The position numbers and the translations under genes are program-made. The notes below the pieces were generated by a model. It was not told where the DNA came from. It saw only the letters and a list, made by a program, of their open reading frames with translations, and ran no database searches. From NCBI GenBank assembly GCA_012932295.1, contig JAAONU010000002.1, forward strand, positions 16,281,388 through 16,345,387: a stretch of DNA of 64,000 bases, written 5' to 3'. Position 1 is the first letter of the stretch. Each line of letters starts with the position of its first letter. Positions 55,101 through 55,710 of this stretch are shown here, piece after piece. The stretch comes from Cyclina sinensis. Taxonomy: Eukaryota; Mollusca; Bivalvia; Venerida; Veneridae.

Positions 55101-55371
55101 GTTGATGTTGAAAGTTTACACATTATATTTGTGAAACAGAAACACGTCTAGGAGTAATCATTTTGCAATCATTGATAAAGGTAAAGGAAAGAAGGAATAT
55201 AAGTTCACAAAATGTTGATTGCCAGTTTTGTCTAGATTATCTTTAAATATAAGTACCAATCACTAATTGGCACCGACTTATATTGTTGTCGTTGTTGTTA
55301 TTTAAAACATGTCTTCATTATTTTGATTTCAGTACCATATTAAGAGGCCCAAGTTAGTGAAGGATTATTAG
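305..55371 (+). CDS. Giant EGF/NIDO/AMOP/VWD/SEA transmembrane mucin-like protein (58 exons in window, 5' partial)
   Basis: The reading frame was assembled by eye from AG/GT splice sites. All 58 exons join without a frame break and sum to 9,383 coding bases ending in TAG. Domain order is EGF array, NIDO, AMOP, VWD, post-VWD region, second EGF array, Thr/Pro linker, SEA-like domain, one transmembrane helix, and a tail of about 105 residues. NIDO-AMOP-VWD in this order is the known core of MUC4, insect Mesh and the coral skeletal mucin-like protein; SEA plus a helix near the C terminus is also mucin-like. I infer a cell-surface adhesion or matrix protein with the EGF arrays outside the cell. 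No signal peptide is seen because the start lies upstream. Nearly all EGF exons have phase 1-1 introns and so can be duplicated or skipped without frame loss. Exact orthology is not established; automatic pipelines might name it fibrillin-like, mucin-like or SNED1-like. Confidence 0.9.
630..881 (+). CDS. Exon 2: MEGF/laminin-type EGF plus cbEGF
   Basis: A double-module exon. The first half, starting [17 protein letters not shown], resembles the Gly/Cys-rich EGF of MEGF proteins; the second half is a cbEGF starting at DRNEC. Both bounding introns are phase 1. The partner exon is 41177-41428, also 252 bases. Confidence 0.92.
882..1446 (+). other. Intron with block-A/B homology
   Basis: No exon is seen. 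Parts align by eye with intron 41429-42026 (shared CAGGCAGGCAG and GCAAGGCTCGATT stretches), showing that the A/B block duplication included introns. Confidence 0.7.
1447..1566 (+). CDS. Exon 3: cbEGF
   Basis: DINEC start, with the short-loop [16 protein letters not shown] core typical of fibrillin/EGF-CA modules with a C-x3-C spacing. Phase 1-1. Partner: 42027-42146. Confidence 0.9.
1773..1895 (+). CDS. Exon 4: cbEGF
   Basis: [15 protein letters not shown] start and [12 protein letters not shown] core. The donor is AC|GTGAG, phase 1, so the split codon begins with C rather than the usual G; the next exon begins CGG to match. Partner: 42368-42490. Confidence 0.9.
2137..2256 (+). CDS. Exon 5: EGF module without calcium motif
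   Basis: Codes [17 protein letters not shown] followed by CICDAGY. It lacks the D-x-D/N-E-C start, so it is probably a non-calcium EGF. Partner: 42726-42845, also 120 bases. Confidence 0.87.
2257..2782 (+). other. Intron, no gene seen
   Basis: AT-rich. A CA-rich stretch near 2380-2420 is similar to 42910-42960 in block B. The block-B counterpart of this intron (42846-44073) is more than twice as long. Confidence 0.6.
2783..2908 (+). CDS. Exon 6: EGF module with degenerate calcium start
   Basis: Starts [16 protein letters not shown]; the acidic residue before the first Cys is kept, but the usual D/N next to it is Leu. Core is [17 protein letters not shown]. Partner: 44074-44199 (DIQEC), also 126 bases. 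Confidence 0.9.
2909..3307 (+). other. Intron with a single unit of the sequence expanded in block B
   Basis: About 2960-3010 contains one copy of a T-rich unit with ATTACGATTTTTGACCCC. The same place in block B holds many ~40-bp copies (44268-44460 and 46655-46945), so expansion probably followed the block duplication. Confidence 0.55.
3308..3571 (+). CDS. Exon 7: MEGF-type EGF plus cbEGF
   Basis: [17 protein letters not shown] opens the first module and [13 protein letters not shown] the second, with [16 protein letters not shown]. Phase 1-1. Partner exon 47239-47499 is one codon shorter ([10 protein letters not shown]). Confidence 0.92.
3572..4375 (+). other. Intron; source of a tandem segmental copy
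   Basis: No exon is seen. From about 4056 to the exon border this intron is nearly repeated at about 9193-9508, including GACATTATGTAGAGAG and AACTGTCACAAAATATC. The repeat runs on through exon 8. Confidence 0.8.
4376..4633 (+). CDS. Exon 8: MEGF-type EGF plus cbEGF
   Basis: [17 protein letters not shown], then [18 protein letters not shown] and [16 protein letters not shown]. Almost identical to exon 14 (9509-9766), both 258 bases, which indicates a recent duplication. There is no partner in block B. Confidence 0.92.
4879..5139 (+). CDS. Exon 9: MEGF-type EGF plus cbEGF
   Basis: [17 protein letters not shown], then [18 protein letters not shown] and [15 protein letters not shown]. The acceptor is TTTAAG at 4873-4878. 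Has no partner in block B. Confidence 0.9.
5140..5879 (+). other. Intron with a possible tRNA-like repeat remnant
   Basis: About 5325-5365 contains GAGATTGAACCGAGGTCGC, which resembles a decayed tRNA B box. The distal part (about 5690-5870) aligns by eye with 48240-48410 in block B, for example CGACTGTTGTA and TTATTCAACAACAAA. Confidence 0.5.
5880..6002 (+). CDS. Exon 10: cbEGF ([10 protein letters not shown] type)
   Basis: [18 protein letters not shown] and [18 protein letters not shown]. First of a subfamily of 123-base exons with a G(D/N)GT ending, also found at 7496, 7758, 8308, 12018, 13587, 15024, 15524, 48414 and 48949. Confidence 0.92.
6003..7495 (+). other. 1.5-kb intron, no gene seen
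   Basis: AT-rich with a small run of near-repeats of AAGTGTATTGGA/AACA around 6295-6345. No splice-flanked coding segment with EGF spacing was found on either strand. Confidence 0.55.
7496..7618 (+). CDS. Exon 11: cbEGF
   Basis: [18 protein letters not shown] and [18 protein letters not shown]. Phase 1-1. Block-B partner is 48949-49071, which keeps the [11 protein letters not shown] start. Confidence 0.92.
7758..7880 (+). CDS. Exon 12: cbEGF
   Basis: [18 protein letters not shown] and [18 protein letters not shown]. Only a 139-base intron separates it from exon 11; likely a local tandem duplicate. Confidence 0.92.
8308..8430 (+). CDS. Exon 13: cbEGF
   Basis: [18 protein letters not shown] and [18 protein letters not shown]. 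Intron sequence before it (CATTATGTATATATTCGTTTAG) resembles that before exon 11, consistent with duplication of exon plus intron. Confidence 0.92.
8686..8741 (+). pseudogene. Dead exon: broken block-A copy of exon 47
   Basis: After a good acceptor (TTTTCAG) the sequence codes [13 protein letters not shown] as in exon 49357-49608. About 13-14 bases are then missing and similarity ends near 8741, where sequence resembling the repeated intron family of 10-15 kb begins. No donor or cbEGF half remains. It appears to be a relic left by deletion or recombination. Confidence 0.75.
8742..9123 (+). repeat. Copy of the recurrent 10-15 kb intron family
   Basis: Contains a TTTGTGTTAATATTATTTTT-like start, GACATTCAGGTT and ACTGTCACTGTCAAA. 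The same series of motifs recurs near 10260-10450, 11690-11830, 12410-12570, 12590-12740 and 14690-14810. Confidence 0.6.
9124..9192 (+). pseudogene. Dead exon: truncated exon 8/14 copy with in-frame stop
   Basis: After TTCAG the frame reads [12 protein letters not shown] and then TAA in place of the next Asn codon. It resumes TCVCVTNNT and stops abruptly near 9192, where sequence homologous to 4056 onward begins. This marks the junction of a segmental duplication that cut an already or later inactivated exon. Confidence 0.8.
9193..9790 (+). repeat. Segmental duplicate of 4056-4655 (intron plus exon 8)
   Basis: Sequence is collinear and nearly identical to 4056-4655 across intron, exon and the start of the next intron (CAAGGTAAACTTCGTA). 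Small indels are visible. The duplication added one double-EGF exon. Confidence 0.85.
9509..9766 (+). CDS. Exon 14: MEGF-type EGF plus cbEGF
   Basis: Nearly identical to exon 8: [17 protein letters not shown] and [18 protein letters not shown], with a few substitutions near the end ([14 protein letters not shown] against [14 protein letters not shown]). It keeps an open frame and both splice sites, so is probably functional. Confidence 0.9.
9767..12017 (+). repeat. 2.25-kb intron, first copy of a tandemly duplicated intron
   Basis: The segment about 10500-10980 recurs at about 12820-13290 (GACGATCC, AACATGTT, AACTCGAAAGTAACTC, TTGACATAGATTTTCGTGATTT). The segment about 11270-11830 recurs at about 14240-14810. 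No extra exon was found in it. An open stretch at 11041-11358 is AT-rich and lacks EGF features. Confidence 0.75.
12018..12140 (+). CDS. Exon 15: cbEGF
   Basis: [18 protein letters not shown] and [18 protein letters not shown]. Nearly the same as exon 16, so it was duplicated together with the intron. Confidence 0.92.
12141..13586 (+). repeat. Intron, second copy of the duplicated intron
   Basis: Holds two adjacent shorter copies of the TTGTCATTTGTGACTT/GACATTCAGGTTAAGACA segment (about 12420-12570 and 12590-12740), followed by the counterpart of 10500-10980. No exon is seen. Confidence 0.7.
13587..13709 (+). CDS. Exon 16: cbEGF
   Basis: [18 protein letters not shown] and [18 protein letters not shown]. 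The downstream flank GTAACATTAAACTAAATAAC matches the flank of exon 15, again showing exon-plus-intron duplication. Confidence 0.92.
13710..15023 (+). repeat. Intron with duplicated segments
   Basis: About 13795-13960 resembles 10990-11170 (GAATTTATTGCCAAAGGACA against GAATCCATTGCCAAAGGACA). About 14240-14810 resembles 11270-11830. No exon is seen. Confidence 0.7.
15024..15146 (+). CDS. Exon 17: cbEGF
   Basis: [18 protein letters not shown] and [18 protein letters not shown]. Thr replaces the usual Val/Ile at position 2 of the calcium-binding start. Confidence 0.92.
   Translation: MLMNAVMEVTTVTQMPNVQILWVVSPVRVSPATAVMGQSA
15147..15523 (+). other. Intron, no gene seen
   Basis: AT-rich, with a short A/T-rich stretch of GATAGATTGATA type near 15295. 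Nothing recognisable. Confidence 0.5.
15524..15646 (+). CDS. Exon 18: cbEGF (last before NIDO)
   Basis: [18 protein letters not shown] and [18 protein letters not shown]. The Gly before the conserved aromatic (GY/GF in all sister modules) is Arg here (DRY). The exon ends in phase 1, matching the NIDO start exon. Confidence 0.92.
15647..16283 (+). other. Intron, no gene seen
   Basis: Contains a short local repeat near 16000-16110 (GTCAGTGxGTTGTGA..TGGTGTTATG twice). Nothing else recognised. Confidence 0.5.
16284..16420 (+). CDS. Exon 19: NIDO domain N-terminal part
   Basis: Acceptor TTTGCAG, donor TAC|GTACGC. Enters in phase 1 and leaves in phase 0, exactly as exons 18 and 20 require. Codes [20 protein letters not shown], the G-x-x-AGD...DD entry of NIDO domains, ending NFFY so that the next exon supplies the [10 protein letters not shown] strand. 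Too short to stand out as an open frame; recognised by motif and phase. Confidence 0.85.
16468..18802 (+). mobile_element. Non-autonomous tandem-repeat element (pearl/Helentron-associated type?)
   Basis: Left end is a palindrome around TGAGCACAAAGTGCTCA (16476-16492). A CCGT/CCGTC microsatellite follows at about 16518-16560, then roughly ten ~165-bp core units (the word CCTCTACCAAG recurs at 16798, 16963, 17129, 17293, 17458, 17622, 17787, 17952 and 18281). The right end is GTACTCAGGTGAGCGATG plus a short GC hairpin (GGGCCATCATGGCCC) before CTCTTTT. Bivalve 'pearl' and Helentron-associated elements are known for palindromic ends, an ACGG microsatellite and ~160-bp repeated cores. Assignment to that class is an inference; there is no coding capacity. 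Confidence 0.8.
16700..18350 (+). repeat. ~165-bp tandem repeat core, about 10 units
   Basis: Spacings between successive CCTCTACCAAG words are 163-166 bases. Each unit also carries a GC patch (GGCCCCGCCCC) and ACATAGAGTTATATAGG. Two sub-types alternate (CCGTAAGTTATAGAGCTTAG and AAGAAGGCCTACAGTTAAG), suggesting higher-order copying. Confidence 0.9.
19313..19627 (+). CDS. Exon 20: NIDO domain central part
   Basis: Phase 0-0. Starts [19 protein letters not shown], matching the NGxISFG strand of NIDO, continues through LAPYFADM and ends with [17 protein letters not shown], the (V/A)TWDxV motif. Acceptor is TTCAG at 19308-19312. Confidence 0.93.
20170..20500 (-). mobile_element. LINE reverse-transcriptase C-terminal zinc-finger fragment
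   Basis: On the minus strand the frame reads [18 protein letters not shown], a stop, then [11 protein letters not shown]. This is the C-x2-C...H...C knuckle found at the end of many LINE ORF2 proteins. Upstream codons resemble the KLSxFRLSSH segment of the same families. Stops show it is dead. It may belong to the LINE at 23.8-27.1 kb, separated by later insertions. Confidence 0.7.
20844..20912 (-). repeat. tRNA-like SINE head
   Basis: The minus strand reads a tRNA-like A box (GTGGTCCAGTGGTAACGCG) and B box (GAGTTCGATCCC) with a T-arm that can pair. The acceptor stem does not pair well, so this is more likely a tRNA-derived SINE head than a working tRNA. Confidence 0.6.
21830..22290 (+). repeat. 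Degenerate tandem repeat
   Basis: The phrase GCATAATTTT(A/G)(A/C)AGTTA(A/T)TG recurs at about 21938, 22040 and 22198, with related flanks (AACTTGAAACTTC). A poly-C run with GC-rich sequence lies at 21742-21790. No coding sense is seen. Confidence 0.5.
22803..23220 (+). mobile_element. TIR-bounded element with internal tRNA-like promoter, copy 1
   Basis: Left end AAAGCGACTGACTTACAGA; the right end is its inverted counterpart with an extra GACT (TCTGTGAGTCAGTCAGTCAG, then CTTT). A tRNA-like region lies in the middle (23018-23090), with TGGTCTAGATCG and the B box GGGTTCGAATCC. Two more copies lie at 30963-31410 (inverted) and 52163-52612. Confidence 0.75.
24807..25268 (-). pseudogene. LINE ORF2 reverse-transcriptase fragment
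   Basis: 153 open codons with [32 protein letters not shown] and [15 protein letters not shown], the fingers/palm motifs of non-LTR RT. The following part, containing the mutated YAEY box and several stops, lies at 24807 down to about 24100. Confidence 0.85.
26147..26797 (-). pseudogene. LINE ORF1-like protein fragment
   Basis: About 216 open codons. A coiled-coil-like region (EKIEKKNW... [19 protein letters not shown]) precedes [20 protein letters not shown] and [14 protein letters not shown], the RNA-recognition-like core of L1-type ORF1. Near 26200 the matching frame moves ([16 protein letters not shown] in another frame), so it is frameshifted. 25906-26133 ([20 protein letters not shown]) continues it. 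26839-27078 ([13 protein letters not shown]) may be its N terminus. Confidence 0.7.
27195..27545 (+). repeat. ~42-48 bp degenerate minisatellite
   Basis: The unit contains CTTTTCTTTGTTCCGTTAAT and TTTCACTGAAGTAAACG, repeated about eight times with indels. It ends about 120 bases before the acceptor of exon 21. Confidence 0.8.
27668..27857 (+). CDS. Exon 21: NIDO domain C-terminal part
   Basis: Enters in phase 0 ([20 protein letters not shown]), matching the NTFQ-V-TDG strand of NIDO, then [12 protein letters not shown] and [16 protein letters not shown]. Leaves in phase 1 with C; the next exon starts CATAT to give Pro. Confidence 0.93.
27858..29131 (+). other. 1.3-kb intron, no gene seen
   Basis: About 28225-28445 has a loose repeat of GATATCG/GATCGATATTCA followed by AAGTGAGTTT/AATTTCGAGC, period around 65-75 bases. 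Otherwise AT-rich. Confidence 0.5.
29132..29394 (+). CDS. Exon 22: AMOP domain, first part
   Basis: After the NIDO tail, the sequence has [20 protein letters not shown] and [20 protein letters not shown]. The CPC followed by D-x-R-F is the AMOP signature seen in MUC4 and Mesh-like proteins. Phase 1 in, phase 0 out (CATACGGCAAG|GTAATT). Confidence 0.92.
29643..29856 (+). CDS. Exon 23: AMOP domain, second part
   Basis: [20 protein letters not shown], then [19 protein letters not shown] and [10 protein letters not shown]. The CC...C..Y..xRP..xC end of AMOP is complete. Phase 0 in, phase 1 out. Confidence 0.93.
30096..30479 (+). CDS. Exon 24: von Willebrand factor type D domain, first part
   Basis: Starts [20 protein letters not shown], the canonical VWD entry, then [17 protein letters not shown] and later [10 protein letters not shown]. 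As in MUC4/Mesh-type VWDs, few Cys are present, unlike disulfide-rich gel-forming mucin VWDs. Phase 1-1. Confidence 0.95.
30641..30841 (+). CDS. Exon 25: VWD domain, second part
   Basis: [20 protein letters not shown] and [20 protein letters not shown], the GLLGxxNGxxxDD calcium-site motif of VWD, ending VYTNFGQT. Phase 1-1; the last base T joins GG of the next exon to make Trp. Confidence 0.95.
30963..31410 (-). mobile_element. TIR-bounded tRNA-headed element, copy 2 (inverted)
   Basis: Same family as 22803-23220: AAAGCGACTGAATTCGCA at the left and CATCTGTGAGTTAGTCGATTT at the right (split here as CATCTGTGAG and TTAGTCGATTT). An inverted B box GGATTCGAACCC lies at 31099-31110. It sits in the 840-base intron between exons 25 and 26. 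Confidence 0.75.
31682..31933 (+). CDS. Exon 26: post-VWD region
   Basis: [20 protein letters not shown], then FPEYVPKF and [20 protein letters not shown]. The W...S.F.Y.xGxS and C(G).N..C..DY.xTG pattern follows VWD in MUC4- and Mesh-like proteins. The donor CTT|GTGCGA is weak, but it is the only nearby GT that keeps phase 1 into exon 27. Confidence 0.85.
31934..32396 (+). other. Intron, no gene seen
   Basis: AT-rich intron ending in ATTATTTCAG at 32387-32396. Nothing recognised. Confidence 0.5.
32397..32631 (+). CDS. Exon 27: post-VWD Ig/cadherin-like beta segment
   Basis: [40 protein letters not shown] and [18 protein letters not shown]. Alternating hydrophobic residues suggest a beta-sandwich. 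Several N-x-S/T sites suggest N-glycosylation. Phase 1 in, phase 2 out (GTCAG|GTAATG). Confidence 0.85.
32918..33090 (+). CDS. Exon 28: end of beta segment and start of EGF-like module
   Basis: [20 protein letters not shown] ends the beta segment, then [10 protein letters not shown] opens an EGF-like module with a long insert before CNCNSYWEG, which the next exon completes. Phase 2 in, phase 1 out. Confidence 0.87.
33091..34236 (+). other. 1.1-kb intron, no gene seen
   Basis: AT-rich, without recognisable exon or tandem repeat. Acceptor TTGCAG at 34231-34236. Confidence 0.5.
34237..34404 (+). CDS. Exon 29: EGF-like module
   Basis: [20 protein letters not shown], a long loop rich in Ala/Pro, then [17 protein letters not shown]. 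The second Cys pair (TCTPC) has an extra residue compared with a standard CxC EGF. Confidence 0.85.
34405..35091 (+). other. Intron, no gene seen
   Basis: AT-rich; nothing recognised apart from the T-rich tract before the acceptor of exon 30. Confidence 0.5.
35092..35211 (+). CDS. Exon 30: cbEGF
   Basis: [20 protein letters not shown] and [19 protein letters not shown]. Phase 1-1; start of the second EGF array. Confidence 0.92.
35644..35769 (+). CDS. Exon 31: cbEGF
   Basis: [20 protein letters not shown] and [19 protein letters not shown]. Phase 1-1. Confidence 0.92.
36125..36256 (+). CDS. Exon 32: EGF without calcium motif
   Basis: [20 protein letters not shown] and [16 protein letters not shown]. 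The calcium-binding start is absent. Confidence 0.88.
36388..36504 (+). CDS. Exon 33: cbEGF
   Basis: [20 protein letters not shown] and [18 protein letters not shown]. Short first loop. Ends GAAC|GTACGT, so the split codon starts with C, as at exon 4. Confidence 0.9.
36765..37016 (+). CDS. Exon 34: MEGF-type EGF plus cbEGF
   Basis: [32 protein letters not shown], then [18 protein letters not shown] and [10 protein letters not shown]. Its 252-base length matches exons 2 and 39. The acceptor ATTTCACATAG is pyrimidine-poor. Confidence 0.9.
37017..37451 (+). other. Intron with AT microsatellite
   Basis: Holds the (AT)n tract at 37107-37156; nothing else recognised. Confidence 0.7.
37107..37156 (+). 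repeat. (AT)n microsatellite
   Basis: About 25 uninterrupted AT dinucleotides inside the intron between exons 34 and 35. Confidence 0.97.
37452..37580 (+). CDS. Exon 35: cbEGF
   Basis: [20 protein letters not shown] and [20 protein letters not shown]. Phase 1-1. Confidence 0.92.
37825..37950 (+). CDS. Exon 36: cbEGF
   Basis: [20 protein letters not shown] and [19 protein letters not shown]. Phase 1-1; acceptor TTTTCAAG. Confidence 0.9.
37951..38899 (+). other. Intron with an interspersed repeat
   Basis: About 38210-38350 (CAGCCAATCAGAGCAACGC, TCAACTTGTGAAAATCTATT) resembles about 39645-39785 (CAGCCAATCAGAGCAACAC, TTCAACTGGTGAAAATAAAC). This points to a short dispersed element present twice around exons 37 and 38. 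Confidence 0.55.
38900..39025 (+). CDS. Exon 37: EGF without standard calcium start
   Basis: [20 protein letters not shown] and [16 protein letters not shown]. Two adjacent AGs exist (38899 and 38905); both keep frame, and using the second would drop two residues. Confidence 0.87.
39387..39515 (+). CDS. Exon 38: cbEGF, start of block B
   Basis: [20 protein letters not shown] and [18 protein letters not shown]; partner of exon 1 (305-433). Flanks match too (GGTGAGAATxxGCACT after both). Confidence 0.93.
39516..41176 (+). mobile_element. Block-B intron enlarged by interspersed elements
   Basis: The block-A counterpart (434-629) is only 196 bases. Insertions include a segment about 40005-40915 (starts GCGATCAATGATCACATGTG and ends in a GACGGACAGACGGATAGACA-type tract followed by TCGCAGCTACTTTGTAGC). 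A tRNA-like segment lies near 40380-40460 (AGAGTTCAAATCAGGCTG), and an inverted tRNA-like head at 40975-41040. Confidence 0.65.
40975..41040 (-). repeat. tRNA-like SINE head
   Basis: The minus strand reads GGCTCAGTGGTTAGAGCG (A box) and GAGATCGAATCCCGC (B box). It lies at the right edge of the inserted sequence in the exon 38/39 intron. Not a convincing functional tRNA. Confidence 0.6.
41177..41428 (+). CDS. Exon 39: MEGF-type EGF plus cbEGF
   Basis: [49 protein letters not shown]. Partner of exon 2; differences are scattered substitutions with no indel. Confidence 0.93.
42027..42146 (+). CDS. Exon 40: cbEGF
   Basis: [20 protein letters not shown] and [17 protein letters not shown]. Partner of exon 3. 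Confidence 0.92.
42368..42490 (+). CDS. Exon 41: cbEGF
   Basis: [20 protein letters not shown] and [15 protein letters not shown]. Partner of exon 4, keeping the unusual C|GTGAG donor. Confidence 0.93.
42726..42845 (+). CDS. Exon 42: EGF without calcium motif
   Basis: [20 protein letters not shown] and [15 protein letters not shown]. Partner of exon 5. Confidence 0.9.
42846..44073 (+). repeat. Intron with a two-unit ~165-bp dispersed repeat
   Basis: About 43490-43560 has GTCCGTCTGTCAGTCC. Then TTGTCAAAxTACTTxATTGAxxxTAAC and CATxTTTGCACxxxACAA recur about 165 bases apart (43620-43720 and 43785-43860), with GACATTGACCCCTTATGACT and GACACTAAATGACCTTGACT behind. This resembles an old copy of a tandem-core element. 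No gene is seen. Confidence 0.5.
44074..44199 (+). CDS. Exon 43: EGF
   Basis: [20 protein letters not shown] and [17 protein letters not shown]. Partner of exon 6. Confidence 0.92.
44268..44460 (+). repeat. ~40-bp minisatellite, left part
   Basis: Units contain TTTAATAGAAxTACxATTCTTAAGCCCTTC. The array resumes at 46655-46945; between the parts sits a mobile element, so one array has been split. Confidence 0.85.
44460..46660 (+). mobile_element. Mobile element with inverted ends and 146-bp tandem core
   Basis: The left end is a palindrome (44462-44492, AACCAGGTTTTC ... GAAAATCCTGGTT). The right end near 46618-46634 carries TTGAAAACCTGGTTT, the inverse of the left. A GGGCGGATGGGCGGGCG leader precedes the 146-bp array, and about 180 bases of unique right arm follow it. 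No coding capacity. The class is unknown to me; the build (hairpin end, leader, tandem core, right arm) is like the element at 16.5 kb, but the sequences are unrelated by eye. Confidence 0.8.
44551..46435 (+). repeat. 146-bp tandem repeat, about 12 full units plus partial units
   Basis: Unit starts (CCGCTCTGTAACTCTTCAAC) fall near 44551, 44697, 44843, 45031, 45177, 45323, 45538, 45684, 45830, 45976, 46122 and 46356, nearly all 146 apart. Near 45014 and 45505 the array is interrupted by renewed pieces of the leader (GTCAAACGAAATTGTGTCC); at 46306 a unit is cut short. The variant GTTCTGCATGG occurs only in the third unit of each of the first two blocks. Confidence 0.95.
46655..46945 (+). repeat. 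~40-bp minisatellite, right part
   Basis: Same unit as at 44268-44460 (TATAGAATTACGATTCTTGA, GTCCTTCTTTTTTG), about six to seven copies. Confidence 0.85.
47239..47499 (+). CDS. Exon 44: MEGF-type EGF plus cbEGF
   Basis: [50 protein letters not shown]. Partner of exon 7, one codon shorter. Confidence 0.92.
47500..48413 (+). other. Intron joining block-B sequence homologous to two separate block-A introns
   Basis: The left part (CGATGCATACTATCTAC near 47570) matches the intron after exon 7. The right part (48240-48410) matches the intron before exon 10. The equivalents of exons 8 and 9 are absent. A CCGT-type repeat start lies at 47770-47860, and a GATA-rich stretch is near 48120-48145. Confidence 0.7.
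48414..48536 (+). CDS. Exon 45: cbEGF
   Basis: [20 protein letters not shown] and [17 protein letters not shown]. Partner of exon 10. Confidence 0.93.
48949..49071 (+). CDS. Exon 46: cbEGF
   Basis: [20 protein letters not shown] and [17 protein letters not shown]. Partner of exon 11, or of the exon 11-13 group. Confidence 0.93.
49357..49608 (+). CDS. Exon 47: MEGF-type EGF plus cbEGF
   Basis: [50 protein letters not shown]. Its block-A counterpart is the dead exon at 8686-8741. Its last loop (YKTQLYGCF) is shorter than in sister modules. Confidence 0.92.
49609..50274 (+). other. Intron, no gene seen
   Basis: No recognisable element. A minus-strand open stretch of 82 codons (49909-50157) has no EGF or other motif and is treated as chance. 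Confidence 0.5.
50275..50556 (+). CDS. Exon 48: MEGF-type EGF plus cbEGF (last EGFs)
   Basis: [69 protein letters not shown]. The first module has a longer loop than its sisters, which explains the 282-base length. Confidence 0.92.
50997..51032 (+). CDS. Exon 49: short Thr/Pro linker
   Basis: 36 bases, phase 1-1, coding [12 protein letters not shown] between TTTTTCAG and C|GTAAGT. Joins the EGF array to the SEA-like domain. Being symmetric, it could be skipped without frame loss. Confidence 0.8.
51391..51497 (+). CDS. Exon 50: SEA-like domain, first part
   Basis: [20 protein letters not shown] then [16 protein letters not shown] beta strand followed by N-glycosylation sites and a helix-like stretch resembles the start of SEA domains. 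Phase 1 in, phase 0 out. Confidence 0.8.
51899..51963 (+). CDS. Exon 51: SEA-like domain, middle
   Basis: [20 protein letters not shown] and V, then a split Trp codon (TG|G). Phase 0 in, phase 2 out. Short exon identified by phase and by the downstream SEA motif. Confidence 0.8.
52163..52612 (+). mobile_element. TIR-bounded tRNA-headed element, copy 3
   Basis: AAAGTGATTGACTCACAGA at the left; GTGAGTTAGTTGCTTT at the right. The interior CCCCGTTCGTCACGGGGTA matches the same place in copy 1 (CACCCTGTTAGTCACGGGGT). tRNA-like B box GGGTTCGAATAC at 52459-52470. Lies between exons 51 and 52. Confidence 0.75.
52752..52909 (+). CDS. Exon 52: SEA-like domain, last part
   Basis: Opens with [20 protein letters not shown]. 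The GS followed by hydrophobic/beta residues is at the place where SEA domains carry the G|SVVV autocleavage site. Then [20 protein letters not shown]. Phase 2 in, phase 1 out. Confidence 0.82.
53370..53484 (+). CDS. Exon 53: juxtamembrane Cys-containing segment
   Basis: [20 protein letters not shown] and [16 protein letters not shown]. Four Cys in about 33 residues with partial EGF-like spacing. Phase 1 in, phase 2 out (GCCA|GTAAGT). Confidence 0.82.
53852..53868 (+). CDS. Exon 54: 17-base microexon
   Basis: TTTTTTCAG precedes and GTAAGT follows. Codes PRDAE with split codons on both sides, bridging phase 2 (exon 53) to phase 1 (exon 55). Without it the frame would not connect. A direct 53-to-55 join would shift frame and lose the membrane helix. 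Confidence 0.75.
54202..54328 (+). CDS. Exon 55: transmembrane helix
   Basis: [20 protein letters not shown] then [10 protein letters not shown] forms a hydrophobic stretch of about 28 residues, followed by basic [13 protein letters not shown], a stop-transfer signal giving an extracellular N terminus. Donor AG|GTGCGC; phase 2 out. Confidence 0.9.
54578..54759 (+). CDS. Exon 56: cytoplasmic tail, Tyr-rich
   Basis: [20 protein letters not shown] then [20 protein letters not shown]. Eight Tyr in this exon suggest phosphorylation sites (inference). Phase 2 in, phase 1 out. Confidence 0.88.
55004..55074 (+). CDS. Exon 57: cytoplasmic tail
   Basis: [20 protein letters not shown] then PGEK. Acceptor TTTACAG, donor AAAG|GTAAGG; phase 1 in, phase 0 out. 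Confidence 0.87.
55333..55371 (+). CDS. Exon 58: last coding exon and stop
   Basis: [13 protein letters not shown] followed by TAG at 55369-55371. Acceptor TTTCAG at 55327-55332. Confidence 0.87.
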   Translation, partial: YHIKRPKLVKDY

Positions 55372-55710
55372 TGAACCCTTCAATTGTTTCAAAAACATTG
55401 TGATCAGTGGAACATGTTTGTGTAAGGATCAAATCACAAACATAAAATAGCAAACCATAAGAACACCAGACAGTGTTCTCGTATACAAAAAGACAACAAA
55501 AAATGGATGCAACAAAAGACCATTTTATGCTGCGCATGACTATTCTGCAGTTTACAGTGATATTGACATGGCATTCCTTTGTCATTATATATGTTATATA
55601 ATTCTGATGCATTATTCTGATATGTATAATATATTGTATTTATTTTATACTTTTGTTTTTCAAGCGGTTTAAATAGTCAGTTTAAATAAAAAATGTTTAA
55701 TAAGTACTCT
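55372..55710 (+). other. 3' untranslated region (approximate)
   Basis: AT-rich sequence from the stop to about 20 bases beyond the poly(A) signal at 55685-55690. The end is approximate; a later AATAAA at 57648 could also be used. Confidence 0.65.
55685..55690 (+). terminator. Poly(A) signal AATAAA
   Basis: Canonical hexamer about 315 bases after the stop codon, the first one downstream of the gene. Confidence 0.65.
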
